A stretch of DNA of 25,670 nucleotides from Chara braunii. Its lineage: Eukaryota; Streptophyta; Charophyceae; Charales; Characeae. The stretch lies in NCBI GenBank assembly GCA_003427395.1, contig BFEA01000716.1:201959-227628 (forward strand), written 5' to 3'. The translations under genes were made by a program, and so were the position numbers. Shown in pieces: positions 16,348 through 25,639 of this stretch; position 1 is the stretch's first letter, and every line of letters starts with the position of its first letter. The notes beneath the pieces were generated by a model. It was not told where the DNA came from. It ran no database searches and saw only the letters and a program-made list of their open reading frames with translations.

Positions 16348-17706
16348 TAGGGCCACATAACCCCATCCTTCGTGTAGCTTTGCCCTTCCAGGCGGAATGC
16401 CAAACAATATCCAATCATCTGTTCATTCCCAGTCTGATCCCACATGAGCCTCCTAAACAGTCTTCCACCACATCCATAGCTCGTCAGCCAAGGGGCAGTA
16501 GAGCCAGAGATATTCAGTAGATTCCCAGCCCCAGTTGCACCTCCTGCATGTGACACTTAAGTCCATGCCTCTGGTATGCAGCCACAGTGTTGACATCGTA
16601 ACTTGCATTAATTGCGTCCACATCAGACTTGTCTGCCTCTGAGAGGGGATTTTCCTCAGGTTTTTTCACAAATGTGGAAAGTCTGGGGCTTTCTCCGCTG
16701 TTTCACGAATCTTCTGAAATCTTTTTACCGCCGCATCAACAAGCCTTACTTTCCTCAGGCGACAACTAGCTACCCCCGTCTTTGGCTCGTAAGCAAATAC
16801 AAGGGTCTTCTTTCCCTCTCTAGATGTCCAACCATAGAGTGTTGGATCAACCTTGTAGGTCTCTGCCAGCCCCCTTAGTAGGATTCCTCGCCGAACAGAT
16901 TTACTATCATCATTCTCCCAGACTTTTACTTTTGTTAAGTGTTTTGTCGACTGGATGGACATCTCCTTCACGAAAGATACTTCCCTCCCTTTTTTCTCTT
17001 CCCTACCCACCACCCAGCTTTCCACTTTCATTCCTTGATGGAGGTCGGGGCCCAACACCTTCACTACCTCCTCCAGTCCCGGTGCTGATGCGTCAACTAG
17101 CCAGGTGTCCTGACCGTGTTCTGCTTCACGTTTCAATAAACCCTCCCATTGACTGGGAATTGCCTCCGGGATTGCAGACAGATTATCCTGTGCCACACGT
17201 AGACGAGGGAGTCTCTTCCAGATGTCTTCATAGGAATGCCACGATTGGTTGTCCTCATCCCATAGATGCTTGACCTGCAAGATTCCTCTTTCTATCCGAG
17301 ACTTAACAAAACTACCGCCCTTTTCAACTGTGTGAAAAGGGGAGCCCGCCACAGACTTAATCAGGTCATTATCAAAAAAGGGTTGGTTTGAAATCTTCAG
17401 CTTTGAGGAAGGATGCTTCAAAGTCCTGTGCCGAATCCTAGACCATGCCTTAAGGATTGCAACCCATATTCTAGATTTAACTTTTCTCCTCCCCATGTCT
17501 GTTTGAACTAGACATACCCATACCTGTTCTCCATCATTTAGTGCCCAGTCTCTCCTGAAGATGTACTAAGCCATCATAATCCAAGTCTTGTGCTCCTTAT
17601 GTTCCAACAACGCCTTGATCACCCATTTCCCTAATAAGGCAATGTTTTGGTCTCGAGGGTCCAGGATACCCAGCCCCCCTTCTGTTCTTGGGAAGGTTAT
17701 TGTGTC
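16348..17706 (-). pseudogene. LINE C ORF2: connection region and zf-RVT finger
   Basis: The largest open block (17496-16666, 276 codons) follows RT and has IWVAILKAWSRIRH, KISNQPFFDNDLIKS and SPFHTVEKGG. It ends in a stop at 16666. The finger is in another frame at about 16590-16400, with LSVTCRRCNWGWESTEYLWL and CPLADELWMWW (C-x2-C followed by C). The RT block upstream ends RVA-TGA where relatives have RVAW, so a TGG-to-TGA change made that stop. The part is cut at 16347 by LINE B. Confidence 0.8.
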
Positions 17707-18639
17707 TCATGCCACTCTCGCTATAAACCCTTGTTCCTCTGTGGCTGCAGGCTTCCATATGTATCTTGCTGCCACTTTTTTTATTGTTGTGTACGCCCCA
17801 TCTCCCAACCAGTGTGTGGTCAGGGGGAACCATAGCAAAGAAAAGGCGGCAGAGGACAGAACCAGTGCCCTGCCAAATAGCGAAAGTCTGTGGTTTCTGA
17901 TCCACCCCGTGATTCTAGCACAGACCCTCTCCTGAAGAATCTTGTCTTGATCTGTAGAGCAATCTGATAATGCCACTTGTACCCCTAGGAAGTGTTCAGA
18001 TGAACCTTCTGCAACCTGCTTCAAACCCCATTGTGCGCACATCTCATAGGGATGGGGAAGAAAGTACAAGGATTTATCCCAGTTAATTAATGCTTCAGAC
18101 AGTTGACAATATTCATCTAATACGAACCTGAGTTCGGTGAACGCTAAGAAAGAGTTTTCACACGCAATTATTAAGTCATCCGCAATCGCTCCCCCCTTCC
18201 AATGAATGGAGGGGGGGATTTTTAATCCAACAATCATCGGGTTATGGCGGATATTATCAAGCAATATTTCTAGTTGGAGCACGAATAATAGGGGGGCCAA
18301 GGAGCACCCCTGACGTAATGAGCGGGTTACCTGAAAGTCCTCAGACAAGCGACCGCTTACTATTACCATGGACCTTGACTGAGAGTACATTGCTTTGACA
18401 TTGGATACAAACTGGGAGCCAAAACCCATTTTAGATAAGGTAGTAAGAACAAAAGTCCATCCCACCTTATCATATGTCTTTTCCATATCAAGAAGGAGGA
18501 CTGCTACCTCCCTCCTTTCCTTAGAGATTATTTCAAGGGCTTGCAGGGTGGTCATTATATTTTTAAAAATCGACCTCCCTTTTACAAAGGCCCCCTGTTC
18601 TTGACCGACTAGAAGGGGGAGAATGTCTGTCAGGCTGTG
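17707..18639 (-). pseudogene. LINE C reverse transcriptase, C-terminal two thirds
   Basis: From the Met at 18555 (282 codons): catalytic Asp in VLLLDMEKTYDKVGW (D23), RSLRQGCSLAP (81-85), and IADDL (ADD 125-127), so the metal-binding aspartates are present, with Ile in place of the usual Phe before ADD. The frame is open upstream to the TGA at 18640 and includes LPLLVGQEQGAFVKGRSI, a conserved RT block, so the Met is not a start. It ends at TGA replacing Trp. Clearly different in sequence from the LINE A RT. Confidence 0.9.
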
Positions 18640-19767
18640 TCAGCCTACTCGCATAGGCCTTGCCAGTATTTTGTAGGGAACGTTTAAAACCGATATTGGT
18701 CTGTAATTCTTGACCTCGGCCTTGTCCCCTTTCTTATATAACAGCGATATAACCCCTTTCAGAAGGTCCTCCGGTAACCTGCCTGATGTCCTAACGTTAT
18801 TAAAAATATCTCTTAAAAAAGGCCCGAAAGCTGGCCAACAGGCCTGGTATAGTTCCACCGGTAATCCATCCAGGCCTGGGCACTTGCCCAGCGCCATTTG
18901 TTTTACCGCCTTACCCAGTTCTTCAACTATGAACGGTTCGTTCAATGCCAGCATCGCAGAACGTGAGACCCGAGTAGTAGTTTTGTCCCAGAAGCTACTG
19001 GTGATAGAAAGGTATGTGTCCAAAGTGTCAAACGGTCTCCTTGTAGAGACTATATCCTTGAAGTACTCAAGCGCATTTGCATACATAGTTTCCATATCAG
19101 AAGCTGGGGGCTGATCTATAGCAAACGGATGACGAAGCTCTCTAATCAATGGCTTGGCTTGTCTCGGAATAAGTGATCGAAACGACAATTTCGTCATTCG
19201 ATCATATCCTATAATCTCTCGGATCTTCAACCACTCCAGCCATTCAGCCTGTTTTCTGACTTCCAGTTTTTCCAACTCTATCAATGCTGATTTCCACTTC
19301 TCAATCCAGAAATAGTCCAGAAATGGTTTTGTGCCCATATGGCTTTCTTCCTGAATCACTTCCTTCTTGAGCTTGATTTCCTGCCATGTGCGATTTGCTG
19401 ATTTCATTCTAGAGAAGTTCATAAGGGCTACTCTAATTATATTAATACCTACTTCCGCCCATTCATGCATGTCCTCAAATAAGTCTTTCATCGTGTTCCA
19501 CAAAACCATTTGGTTTGTAACCCATTGTTTAATACCCTCATCTTTAAGCACATTCACATTCAACCTAAATGGGGGTCTTTCTTTCCGAATCACTTCTGCC
19601 GAGACTACATCCATCAATACTAGATGGTGATCCGACAGTGATTCTGAGCCTGGTAGTATATCGCACCAGAAGCAGGTATTCCAAGGAGAACCCCTTGCCA
19701 AAATAAAATCAAGCCTGCTTCTTGGGGCTGGTGTATGCCAACAGGGTTGTGAGCAGACTTGCATCAT
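18640..19767 (-). pseudogene. LINE C endonuclease C-terminal part and RT N-terminal part
   Basis: The 375-codon block begins in the endonuclease: SRLDFILARGSPWNTCF (about 17-33) and LSDHHLVLMDV with the conserved SDH (45-47). A helical linker follows, then CPGLDGLPVELYQACWPAFG and VISLLYKKGDKAEVKNYRPI, the first RT motifs. The TGA at its end is in frame with the next RT block. A frameshift near 19770-19845 separates it from the endonuclease N terminus. Confidence 0.9.
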
Positions 19768-19843
19768 GTCTGGGCGAAAAAACTGACAACAAATCCAAAT
19801 TAGGGATCATTATCGTATTGAGGTCTCCTAGTATTACCAAATT

Positions 19844-20191
19844 TTATGTGTCAGGCAAAAAGATCGGGAGGTTGGCTAAAAAATCTATGCGGTCTATTAA
19901 TTCCGCAGGCGCGTAAACTGAGACAATGCCCCACTCCTCCTCCCCTAGCAGAAGTTTAATCCATGCGATTCTTCCACCAGAATCTGCAGAGGACCAGACT
20001 TGGGGGCCGTCCCAATAGGAACGCATAGTCTGTAGTTTTTCAGTATTTAACTTAGTTTCCTGGATGCCTAAAATGTGAACGTTATTAGAGTGCATCCATG
20101 ATCTAAGTCTTGAGCGTTTAAATCTGTGGGAAGTATCGCCTAAACCGCGGACATTCCAAGATGTCAGCCGCAGTTTAGGCATTAATACCAT
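19844..20191 (-). pseudogene. LINE C APE-type endonuclease, N-terminal part (ORF2 start)
   Basis: Starting at the Met at 20191, LRLTSWNVRGLGD (metal-binding Asn), ILGIQETKL (catalytic Glu) and GRIAWI are seen, as in exonuclease-endonuclease-phosphatase domains of LINEs; the enzyme nicks target DNA. The first stop (about 19844) falls before NLVILGDLNT, which reads on in the same frame, so one change broke it. This Met is a good candidate for the ORF2 start because the domain begins a few residues later. Confidence 0.9.
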
Positions 20192-20330
20192 CTACAAAAC
20201 TCATGCCGGTAGCTTGGTTCCGACTCTGGTCATTGATCTGTATCAGAGACCTTCTCGAATCTTTGGCCTCCTTACCTGAGTGGCTAACCATCATTAAATT
20301 CTAGGCTAGGCACGCCCCAGAGAGCTTTTC

Positions 20331-20813
20331 TTACCCGTTTGTATATCTTAACCAATCCAGGATGACCACTCCTAATCTTTGTGCAGGCATGTGTAGTTTT
20401 TCTATCGAATCTGTATTGCCCGAAAGAAAATCTTGGAGGGGGATCCAATGGACCCTAAGGTCGCACCATTTTTCAAAGGAATCACAAATTGTGCGAATAC
20501 CCATCAGGGCCATGTGGAAAACCACCGGAGGGAGTTGGTGAAAGATACGGTTTATTTTAAATGACGGAAGCACAACCACTGAACCAGTATGATTTAGCAC
20601 TTGCCTCTTGGCCACCTCCACTGCCTCCTTGTCCGAGGGTGGCGCACTAACTGAAATTGATGGAATTTTCAGACCGTCCTCATTTGTAATTCTGGTGAGA
20701 AGTACGGGTCCTACTGCTGATTCCGAAATTATCAAAGGGACCAAAAACTGCTTAATAGGCCCTTTGGTCTTGTCTACTTTGGTGATTGTCTTCATCGGGC
20801 CGGCCAACGACAA
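20331..20813 (-). CDS. unrecognised 160-codon frame between ORF1 and ORF2 of LINE C
   Basis: The frame encodes MKTITKVDKTKGPIKQFLV, then VVVLPSFKINRIFHQLPPVV and LQDFLSGNTDSIEKLHM. I recognise no domain. Its place just upstream of the endonuclease and the broken frames between it and the acidic tract suggest it is the C-terminal part of ORF1, separated by frameshifts, but it could be a separate small ORF. No membrane segment or zinc finger is seen. Confidence 0.45.
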   Translation of the reverse strand: MSLAGPMKTITKVDKTKGPIKQFLVPLIISESAVGPVLLTRITNEDGLKIPSISVSAPPSDKEAVEVAKRQVLNHTGSVVVLPSFKINRIFHQLPPVVFHMALMGIRTICDSFEKWCDLRVHWIPLQDFLSGNTDSIEKLHMPAQRLGVVILDWLRYTNG

Positions 20814-21210
20814 TTCCCTTCTACAGTGACTGTGGGGTCTCGGTCTCTTACGACCGTCCTTGTCCTTTTCGGAGTGCAGCTCCCGTGGCGGACTCCTTGT
20901 CTCCTCTCCCTCAGCTATCCCGGCAGATGCCCCGTTCCGTTTGGATTTTTTGGCCAGAGAGAAGTCAATACCTGGGCTAAGCCTAATTCACCCAGTAACT
21001 GTCGACTACCCACCTTCTGAAAGGGAAAAATGTCAGCTAACTTCCATGTGCTGCCCTCGACATTTTTCTCCATTTTCGGTACGGGTCTGTCGGAATGGTC
21101 TTCATCGTCGAAATATAAGTGTTGTTGTTATAGACGATGAAATTAGCCAGTGGTTGAGGAACAGAACCCCTCTGCGGAGGGGTGTTAACTTCCCGACCCT
21201 CCTTCTGAAG

Positions 21211-21867
21211 TTAAACCTCCCTCAACTCATGCGGTACCTCAGCCTCTGCTGATCCTTTTTCTTTAGAATCATCATTACAACTGTTTTCTCTTTCCTCTAC
21301 AAGCTCCTTTCCTCCCTTCTTCTCCGTCACTTCTACCTTTTGCCCTGCTTCCCTTCTAACCCCTAACCCGACCTCTCCTTCCTCTTCCACACCTTTTTTG
21401 ACGCTCTTAATGACTTCCTTTCCACCTCCCTCCTCTTCAATCATCCTCTCTTCGGTCTTCCTCTCTTCTTCCTCTTCCTCCTCTTCTTCCTCCTCTTCGT
21501 CCCCTTTTCCCTTGCCATCCTTACCTTCATCTTCATCTTCATCTTTTTCATCCTCCTCCTCTTCCTCTTCATCCTCCTTATCTTCCTCCTCCTCCCCCTC
21601 GTCCTCGTCCTCCTCCTCCTCCTCCTCCTCGCTCTCAAGCTCTTTTTCTTCAGAATCCTCCATGTCCTCGGAGTCATCGTTTTCCTTATCCTCTCCATCA
21701 TTAGTCATTTCCACATCCTTATCCCCCTTTTCTCCTTTTTGCTGGGGGCCGTCGCCTAGGGGGGTTTTCCCCCTTGCTTTTGCCCCTGCAATTACACCTT
21801 GTGTCTCCTTTTGGGGGGTGGACGCGCATCTCTGGGAGCTGGAGGGTTCGGGGCCTTTTTTTTCCAT
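21211..21867 (-). pseudogene. LINE C ORF1 acidic tract
   Basis: A 218-codon frame with a very acidic middle (about residues 60-140: runs of Glu and Asp from GAG/GAA/GAT repeats; the plus strand is TCC/TTC-rich at about 21450-21700). It is preceded by KGPEPSSSQRCAS, which overlaps a homologous reading in the upstream frame, so a frameshift near the A-run at about 21860 joins it to ORF1. Such a long acidic region is unusual for a LINE RNA-binding protein. It may partly be microsatellite growth. Confidence 0.65.
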
Positions 21868-23015
21868 ACCACAATAGCCTTACCTCCTTCCTGATCACGT
21901 GAGGTTGGATGATGTGGCTGGTTGTTCTTCTCAGCTTCTTTGTCCCGAACCGTACCCTTCTCCTTCTCCTGTCGACTTTTCTCCCCCTGAGATTTCCTGC
22001 CCCTATCCTCCTTCTCGAGGTTTTTGCTCTTTTCGGCTTTATCAGACCGCTTACTCTTGTTACGGGGCAAGTCCTTATTTGGTCTGTTCGGTTCCGAAGA
22101 GCTCGTTTGCCGTTTCGAAGGGAAGTCAGCTGATTTGTGAAAATATCTTCTACACTATTCACACCATGGGGTATCCGCACAGGTAACTTCGATTTCAGCA
22201 TAACCATCGTCCAGGAAGTCAATCAACAAACAGGGTTTGTATCTCATTCTCGCTGACGAGACTAAGTCAAACCGGATGTTCATTAATTCTGGCTTACCTG
22301 GTTCTTTGAAAGCAGGATATGCTTTCAGAACTGAGCCGAAGGCGTCTTCTACCGCTGACTTTAGCTGGGGTAGAGCCGAGATCGGAACTTGCAAGCATCT
22401 AATCCAAAAGAATTGAAAACGCATGGCTTCCCTCCATTCGTATAATTCATAGTCCGTCATCCATGGTCGAAACGTAATAGTGTAAGTTTTACCATCCAGA
22501 ACTATTTTTTCCTGTTTCTTCCTCAACATGAAGGACGCAATCTGACTAGAAGTAGAAACGTAAGTAACTAAATTGCGACGTTCATTATGGAAAAGACCTC
22601 GTTTGGGAGGGACATTGACCACACGACTAGTGACCCAACGGTCTTCATAGATGCGAACAAGGCGTTTCTTAACGTCCAAAGGCAGAGACGTTGTTTTGTC
22701 CCCGAACAAAATCGTTATCACATGCTCCTTGAGCCAATCCACTTGGAGCTTATACACCTCTGGGTTCACGATGACTCTGACGAAATCTTCCCCAACTTCG
22801 ATTGTGTTTTGCGCCAAACGTTTGGGGAGGATTCCATCGGAGTAGCAGGATTTGAAAATTCCCCGAATCCTCTGCTTTTCAGGTTCCGAGACTGGTACAT
22901 TCAAATTCTCCGGTGGAGGGGGAGGGGGAGCAGAAGGGGGATTTGAGGGCCCAGGACCCCCAGAGTCGCCCATTTTGTGACCTGTCCCTTTACCTTCCCT
23001 ACGACAAAAGTGCAC
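21792..23015 (-). pseudogene. LINE C ORF1 (DUF4283-like nucleic-acid-binding protein), one in-frame stop
   Basis: The Met at 23015 opens a 286-codon frame. After a Pro-rich stretch (about 28-45), a globular part has YTITFRPWMTDYELYEWREA and FFWIRCLQVPISALPQLKSA, then FGSVLKAYPAF and KPCLLIDFLDDGYAEIEV. This resembles DUF4283, the usual N-terminal domain of plant LINE ORF1 proteins. A TAG at 22155 interrupts CADTPWC-E-stop-CRRYFHKS, probably a zinc-knuckle-like element, and the same frame continues as a highly basic segment (RNKSKRSDKAEKSK, then many K/R/E) to 21792. An internal Met at 22970 could be the true start, as it leads directly into GDSGGPGPSN. Confidence 0.72.
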
Positions 23016-23645
23016 TTAAAGCTTTAAAACAAATAATATTCCAATAACATGCGAAGGGGAGGTGGCGTTAGTCAATAACTACCACGATAAAGATTATCAC
23101 TCACCCTCACAAAATAGAACACACTAACGTACCGTCAGCTGTTAAGGCATCAAATAAATAACTGGTCATCCCATATCTACTCCCACCCCAGGATTTTAAT
23201 GAGCATGAGAGAGCAGTATATCTTCCATGGCTGCTGGAGATGACACACCTGCCTTATGAGAGACGGCTCCATGTAGCTTAGGAAACCCAAGGGTTCCTAA
23301 GCTTCTTCTTCGAATCAGCATATTCATCGCTTCCTTTCACTCTTCTCCCATAATCATCATGTTGTCCTGTTGACCGGCCGGCTCTCTTGGACTCCGCACT
23401 TGGCTGGCGAGGTTTCCCAGAATAATCATATCCCTTAGGATATGGCCAGACGTTGAAATTCCGGAGGGAAACCCTACACCCGCTTTGCCAGAGCTTTTCC
23501 ACCATCCCTCATGGGCGCTAGCCTTAGCCCTAATCTTGCTTAGCGCCAAGCGCAGGCAAAATTAGCGCACCAAAATTGGCGCACCAAAATTAGCGCACCG
23601 CCTCCACGCCGGCCTCACTGCTGGCCTTTTTTTTTTTCCGTGTTG
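23016..23645 (-). promoter_or_regulatory. LINE C 5' UTR with 14-bp tandem repeats and a palindrome
   Basis: No coding sequence is supported in these 630 bp. Near the 5' end, a GCGCACCAAAATT unit repeats with 14-bp period (two exact copies at 23565-23577 and 23579-23591, partial ones beside them). AGCTTAGGAAACCC and GGGTTCCTAAGCTT (23275-23304) form a near-perfect inverted repeat around AA. Full-length LINEs carry an internal promoter in the 5' UTR, so these may be regulatory; that is inference. Confidence 0.55.
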
Positions 23646-23657
23646 GATAGAAGATTT
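23646..23657. repeat. target-site duplication of LINE C, 5' copy
   Basis: GATAGAAGATTT, identical to 13642-13653. Confidence 0.75.
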
Positions 23658-24020
23658 TCAGTATTTTGCTTGCTGTTGTGCAATTATCTCATTGGGTGGA
23701 GCCCTCCTTCAATCACGGAGTATATGGAGGGTGTGAGGATCACTGCTGACAGAAGTCNAGTTTATTCCAGAAAATGTGGCAGTTACTTTCTGCATTGTTG
23801 TTGCAACCACCACCATCAGATCATTTGTGATCTGATGGCTGGGAAGCACTCTGCCGTGATTTCAGGTGGGAGGTCTCTGTTTTTTTTTGTTTTTTGTGCC
23901 GTCCTCCTGTTTTCTCACCCCAGAAATTCGTAATGAACCTGTCATCCCGCTGCCACTCCGTGTCACACTGGATCGGCCAAACTCCTATCCGACTGCTAAT
24001 GGGACAACACCCCAGGGGGA
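23658..24020. other. non-coding sequence outside LINE C, one N at 23758
   Basis: Only a short inverted repeat (GATCATTTGTGATC, about 23819-23832) and T-runs are seen. Frames of about 100 codons show no secure domain. Confidence 0.5.
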
Positions 24021-24100
24021 TTTTTTTTTATTTTTTTTTTAACAGGGACTCCATTCTATTTGTGGGGAGCAGCACATGCTGGGAATCAGGCCCAGTGTCC
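24021..24100 (-). mobile_element. LINE 3'-end remnant with HP-II, HP-I and poly(A)
   Basis: In LINE sense: AAGGGACA, HP-I with stem CTGGG/CCCAG and loop CCTGATT (24095-24079), HP-II with stem GCTCC/GGAGT (G-U closing pair) and loop of 13 nt, then an A tail (24040-24021 as T on the plus strand, one interruption). The upstream limit is unknown and no duplication was found. Confidence 0.75.
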
Positions 24101-24284
24101 CTTATACACAAAATTAAACCACCAGTACTTGGCCCAGCTATCGGCCGCGGCGCTTCCCCGTTAACGCGCCGCGCCTTTACGGCTTCGGGGTACCGGACCA
24201 CAATGGCTGTTTCCTAAGCTCATTGCTCGTATACAGGCACTACTTTAGGAAGTACTGGTCCAGTGGGTGCTAGGGGTGCTGATA

Positions 24285-24418
24285 GGAGTAGGCACCACTA
24301 CTGTCTTCACCCGAATAGAACTCTTGGTCATTATGGCTGCATCTAGACTGAAAGTTGCCCCAAATACGGCTATAATGACCGCCCATTCTAGTCCGGTGAA
24401 GACTGTTACGGCACTCCC
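24285..24418. mobile_element. foldback element, arms about 45 bp, tip ACTACTGTCTTCACCCGAA
   Basis: The left arm (CACCACTACTGTCTTCACCC, then GGTCATTATGGC) and the reverse complement of the right arm (GTGCCGTAACAGTCTTCACC, then GGTCATTATAGC) match at most positions, around a loop of about 30 bp. The tip is shared with the element at 24635-24749, so they are related. The outer ends are approximate. Confidence 0.72.
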
Positions 24419-24420
24419 AG

Positions 24421-24476
24421 GGAGGCTCCGTCTATTGGTGGGGACCAGCACCTGCTGGAATCCGGGTCCAGCGTCC
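24421..24476 (-). other. orphan HP-I/HP-II-like copy without poly(A)
   Basis: HP-I at 24454-24472 has stem GCTGGA/TCCAGC and loop CCCGGAT in LINE sense, preceded by GGGGAC and followed by AGGTGCTGGTCCCCACCAAT and GGAGCC. No T-run adjoins on the plus strand; instead the arm of the foldback element at 24285-24418 is next to it. GGGGAC and GTCCCC could pair around HP-I, an alternative fold. Confidence 0.75.
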
Positions 24477-24634
24477 CCCTGATCATTGTAGTTGTTTGCT
24501 TGTTTGGATTGAACAGAGTAACCAGACCTTCTGACGTAGCCGGCGCGGGGGTATTACCCTGTAACCTGGTGTCAGGGGCCTGTCACAGTGGCTAAGGGAG
24601 ATGTCGAGGGAGGAAGGCACTCCCTGTCCGTCCG

Positions 24635-24749
24635 AACTACTGTCTTCCCCCGAACATAAAGCACCCTAGAAATGAACGTATACAAGCTATATTTTCGGCC
24701 AGATACAGCCAAAATAAGGGTGCGTTGTGTTCGGGGGAAGAAGGTAGAG
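24635..24749. mobile_element. roughly 115-bp foldback MITE, tip ACTGTCTTCCCCCGAAC
   Basis: The left arm contains CTTCCCCCGAACATAAAGCA followed by CCCT. The reverse complement of the right arm contains CTTCCCCCGAACACAACGCA followed by CCCT. The centre carries a smaller near-palindrome, TATTTTCGGC/GCCAAAATA. The whole element could fold into one long hairpin. The target duplication is not clear. Confidence 0.85.
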
Positions 24750-24752
24750 TTA

Positions 24753-25638
24753 GGCTGGTCTGTACTGGGGAAAGTTGTGGTGCCCTGTTACCCCAGCAGA
24801 AGGGGGTATGAGATCAAGTGAGTTCTGGTACGAGGACTGAAAGCCTGGACCGATGCTTCGAGAAGAACACTTTATCCCTTTTTTTTGGGTTTTTTTTTCC
24901 ATAAAGCCCAGGGTGTTGTAGAGGCCAAGGACCAGACCCACGGTGATTGCTGGCAGCAGCAGCCAACGGTTGTCCTGACAGGATAGGCCTCCTACCCTAC
25001 CCATCCCCACCTTTACACTCCCAGCGCACCCCCTTTCTCTACTATCCTAGCTCAGTGTGACCTGCACTCAGGACCATCATCCTACCAGGCTACCAGTATA
25101 GAGGGCAAGTCGGACCAGACAGCCGTGACAAGCACCAGGGCTGGGCCAACCCCCCAGCCCTAGTGGAAGCGGAAGGGGGCGGACCTTGCCGTATGGGAAC
25201 TTCGGACGCCAGGCCCTTGCAATATTCGACAGGCCGAATTCAGAGAGTCTACCCAGCAGGAGTGCCTGAGCAAGGCAAGCAGGCGCTCACGGACACATCC
25301 TACGGTCCTTCCCTTAACTTACCCAAGGCTAGGCGGAAGTCAGACCAGCCGGAGCGACTTATACCCCTACCCAGAGCTAAGCCATGCCTGAGTAAACCCC
25401 GTCATGTACCTGATAGACCCCCCCCATCCGGGCATCATAGTTGTGTGTATATGTGTGCCCAGAGGCTGTCATGTATGTTTGCATGAGCCCGTAGACTATG
25501 TGTATTTGTATTCACGAGCCATAGCCATGTTTGTGTCTGCCTGCTCTGTCTAACTGTATAGGGAGATGTATGTGCCCGAAGGCCAGATAAGTGATAGACC
25601 ACATAAGTCCAATTGGCTGCTGGTAAGAGAGCTGGTCA

Positions 25639-25639
<1 letters not shown>
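24753..25639. other. no recognisable gene or element
   Basis: No coding domain, TIR or RNA gene is recognised. A CATGAGCC or CACGAGCC motif and TGTGCCC recur loosely between 25440 and 25590, without a clear repeat unit. Confidence 0.45.

Larger units (their letters stand above)
13654..23645 (-). mobile_element. LINE C: apparently full-length L1-like LINE, interrupted by LINE B
   Basis: Minus-strand order: 5' UTR (23645-23016), ORF1 (23015 to about 21211, perhaps to 20331), ORF2 with APE-type endonuclease, RT and zf-RVT (20191-14170, split by LINE B), 3' UTR with one HP-I and an AATAAA signal, then an A-rich tail decayed to (TAAA)n. GATAGAAGATTT is found next to the tail (13642-13653) and at the presumed 5' end (23646-23657), a 12-bp target duplication marking a full-length insertion. 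Without LINE B and one copy of its duplication the element is about 8.0 kb. Stops and frameshifts in both ORFs show it is inactive. Confidence 0.85.

Noticed and set aside
21398-21877. 159-codon Ser-rich plus-strand frame
   Set aside because: It is the antisense of the Glu-rich repeat in LINE C ORF1; the serines come from TCC/TCT repeats.
23934-24010. Possible Ty3/gypsy integrase C-terminal motif (QTPIRLLMGQHPR)
   Set aside because: One short weak resemblance with no neighbouring integrase, RT or LTR.
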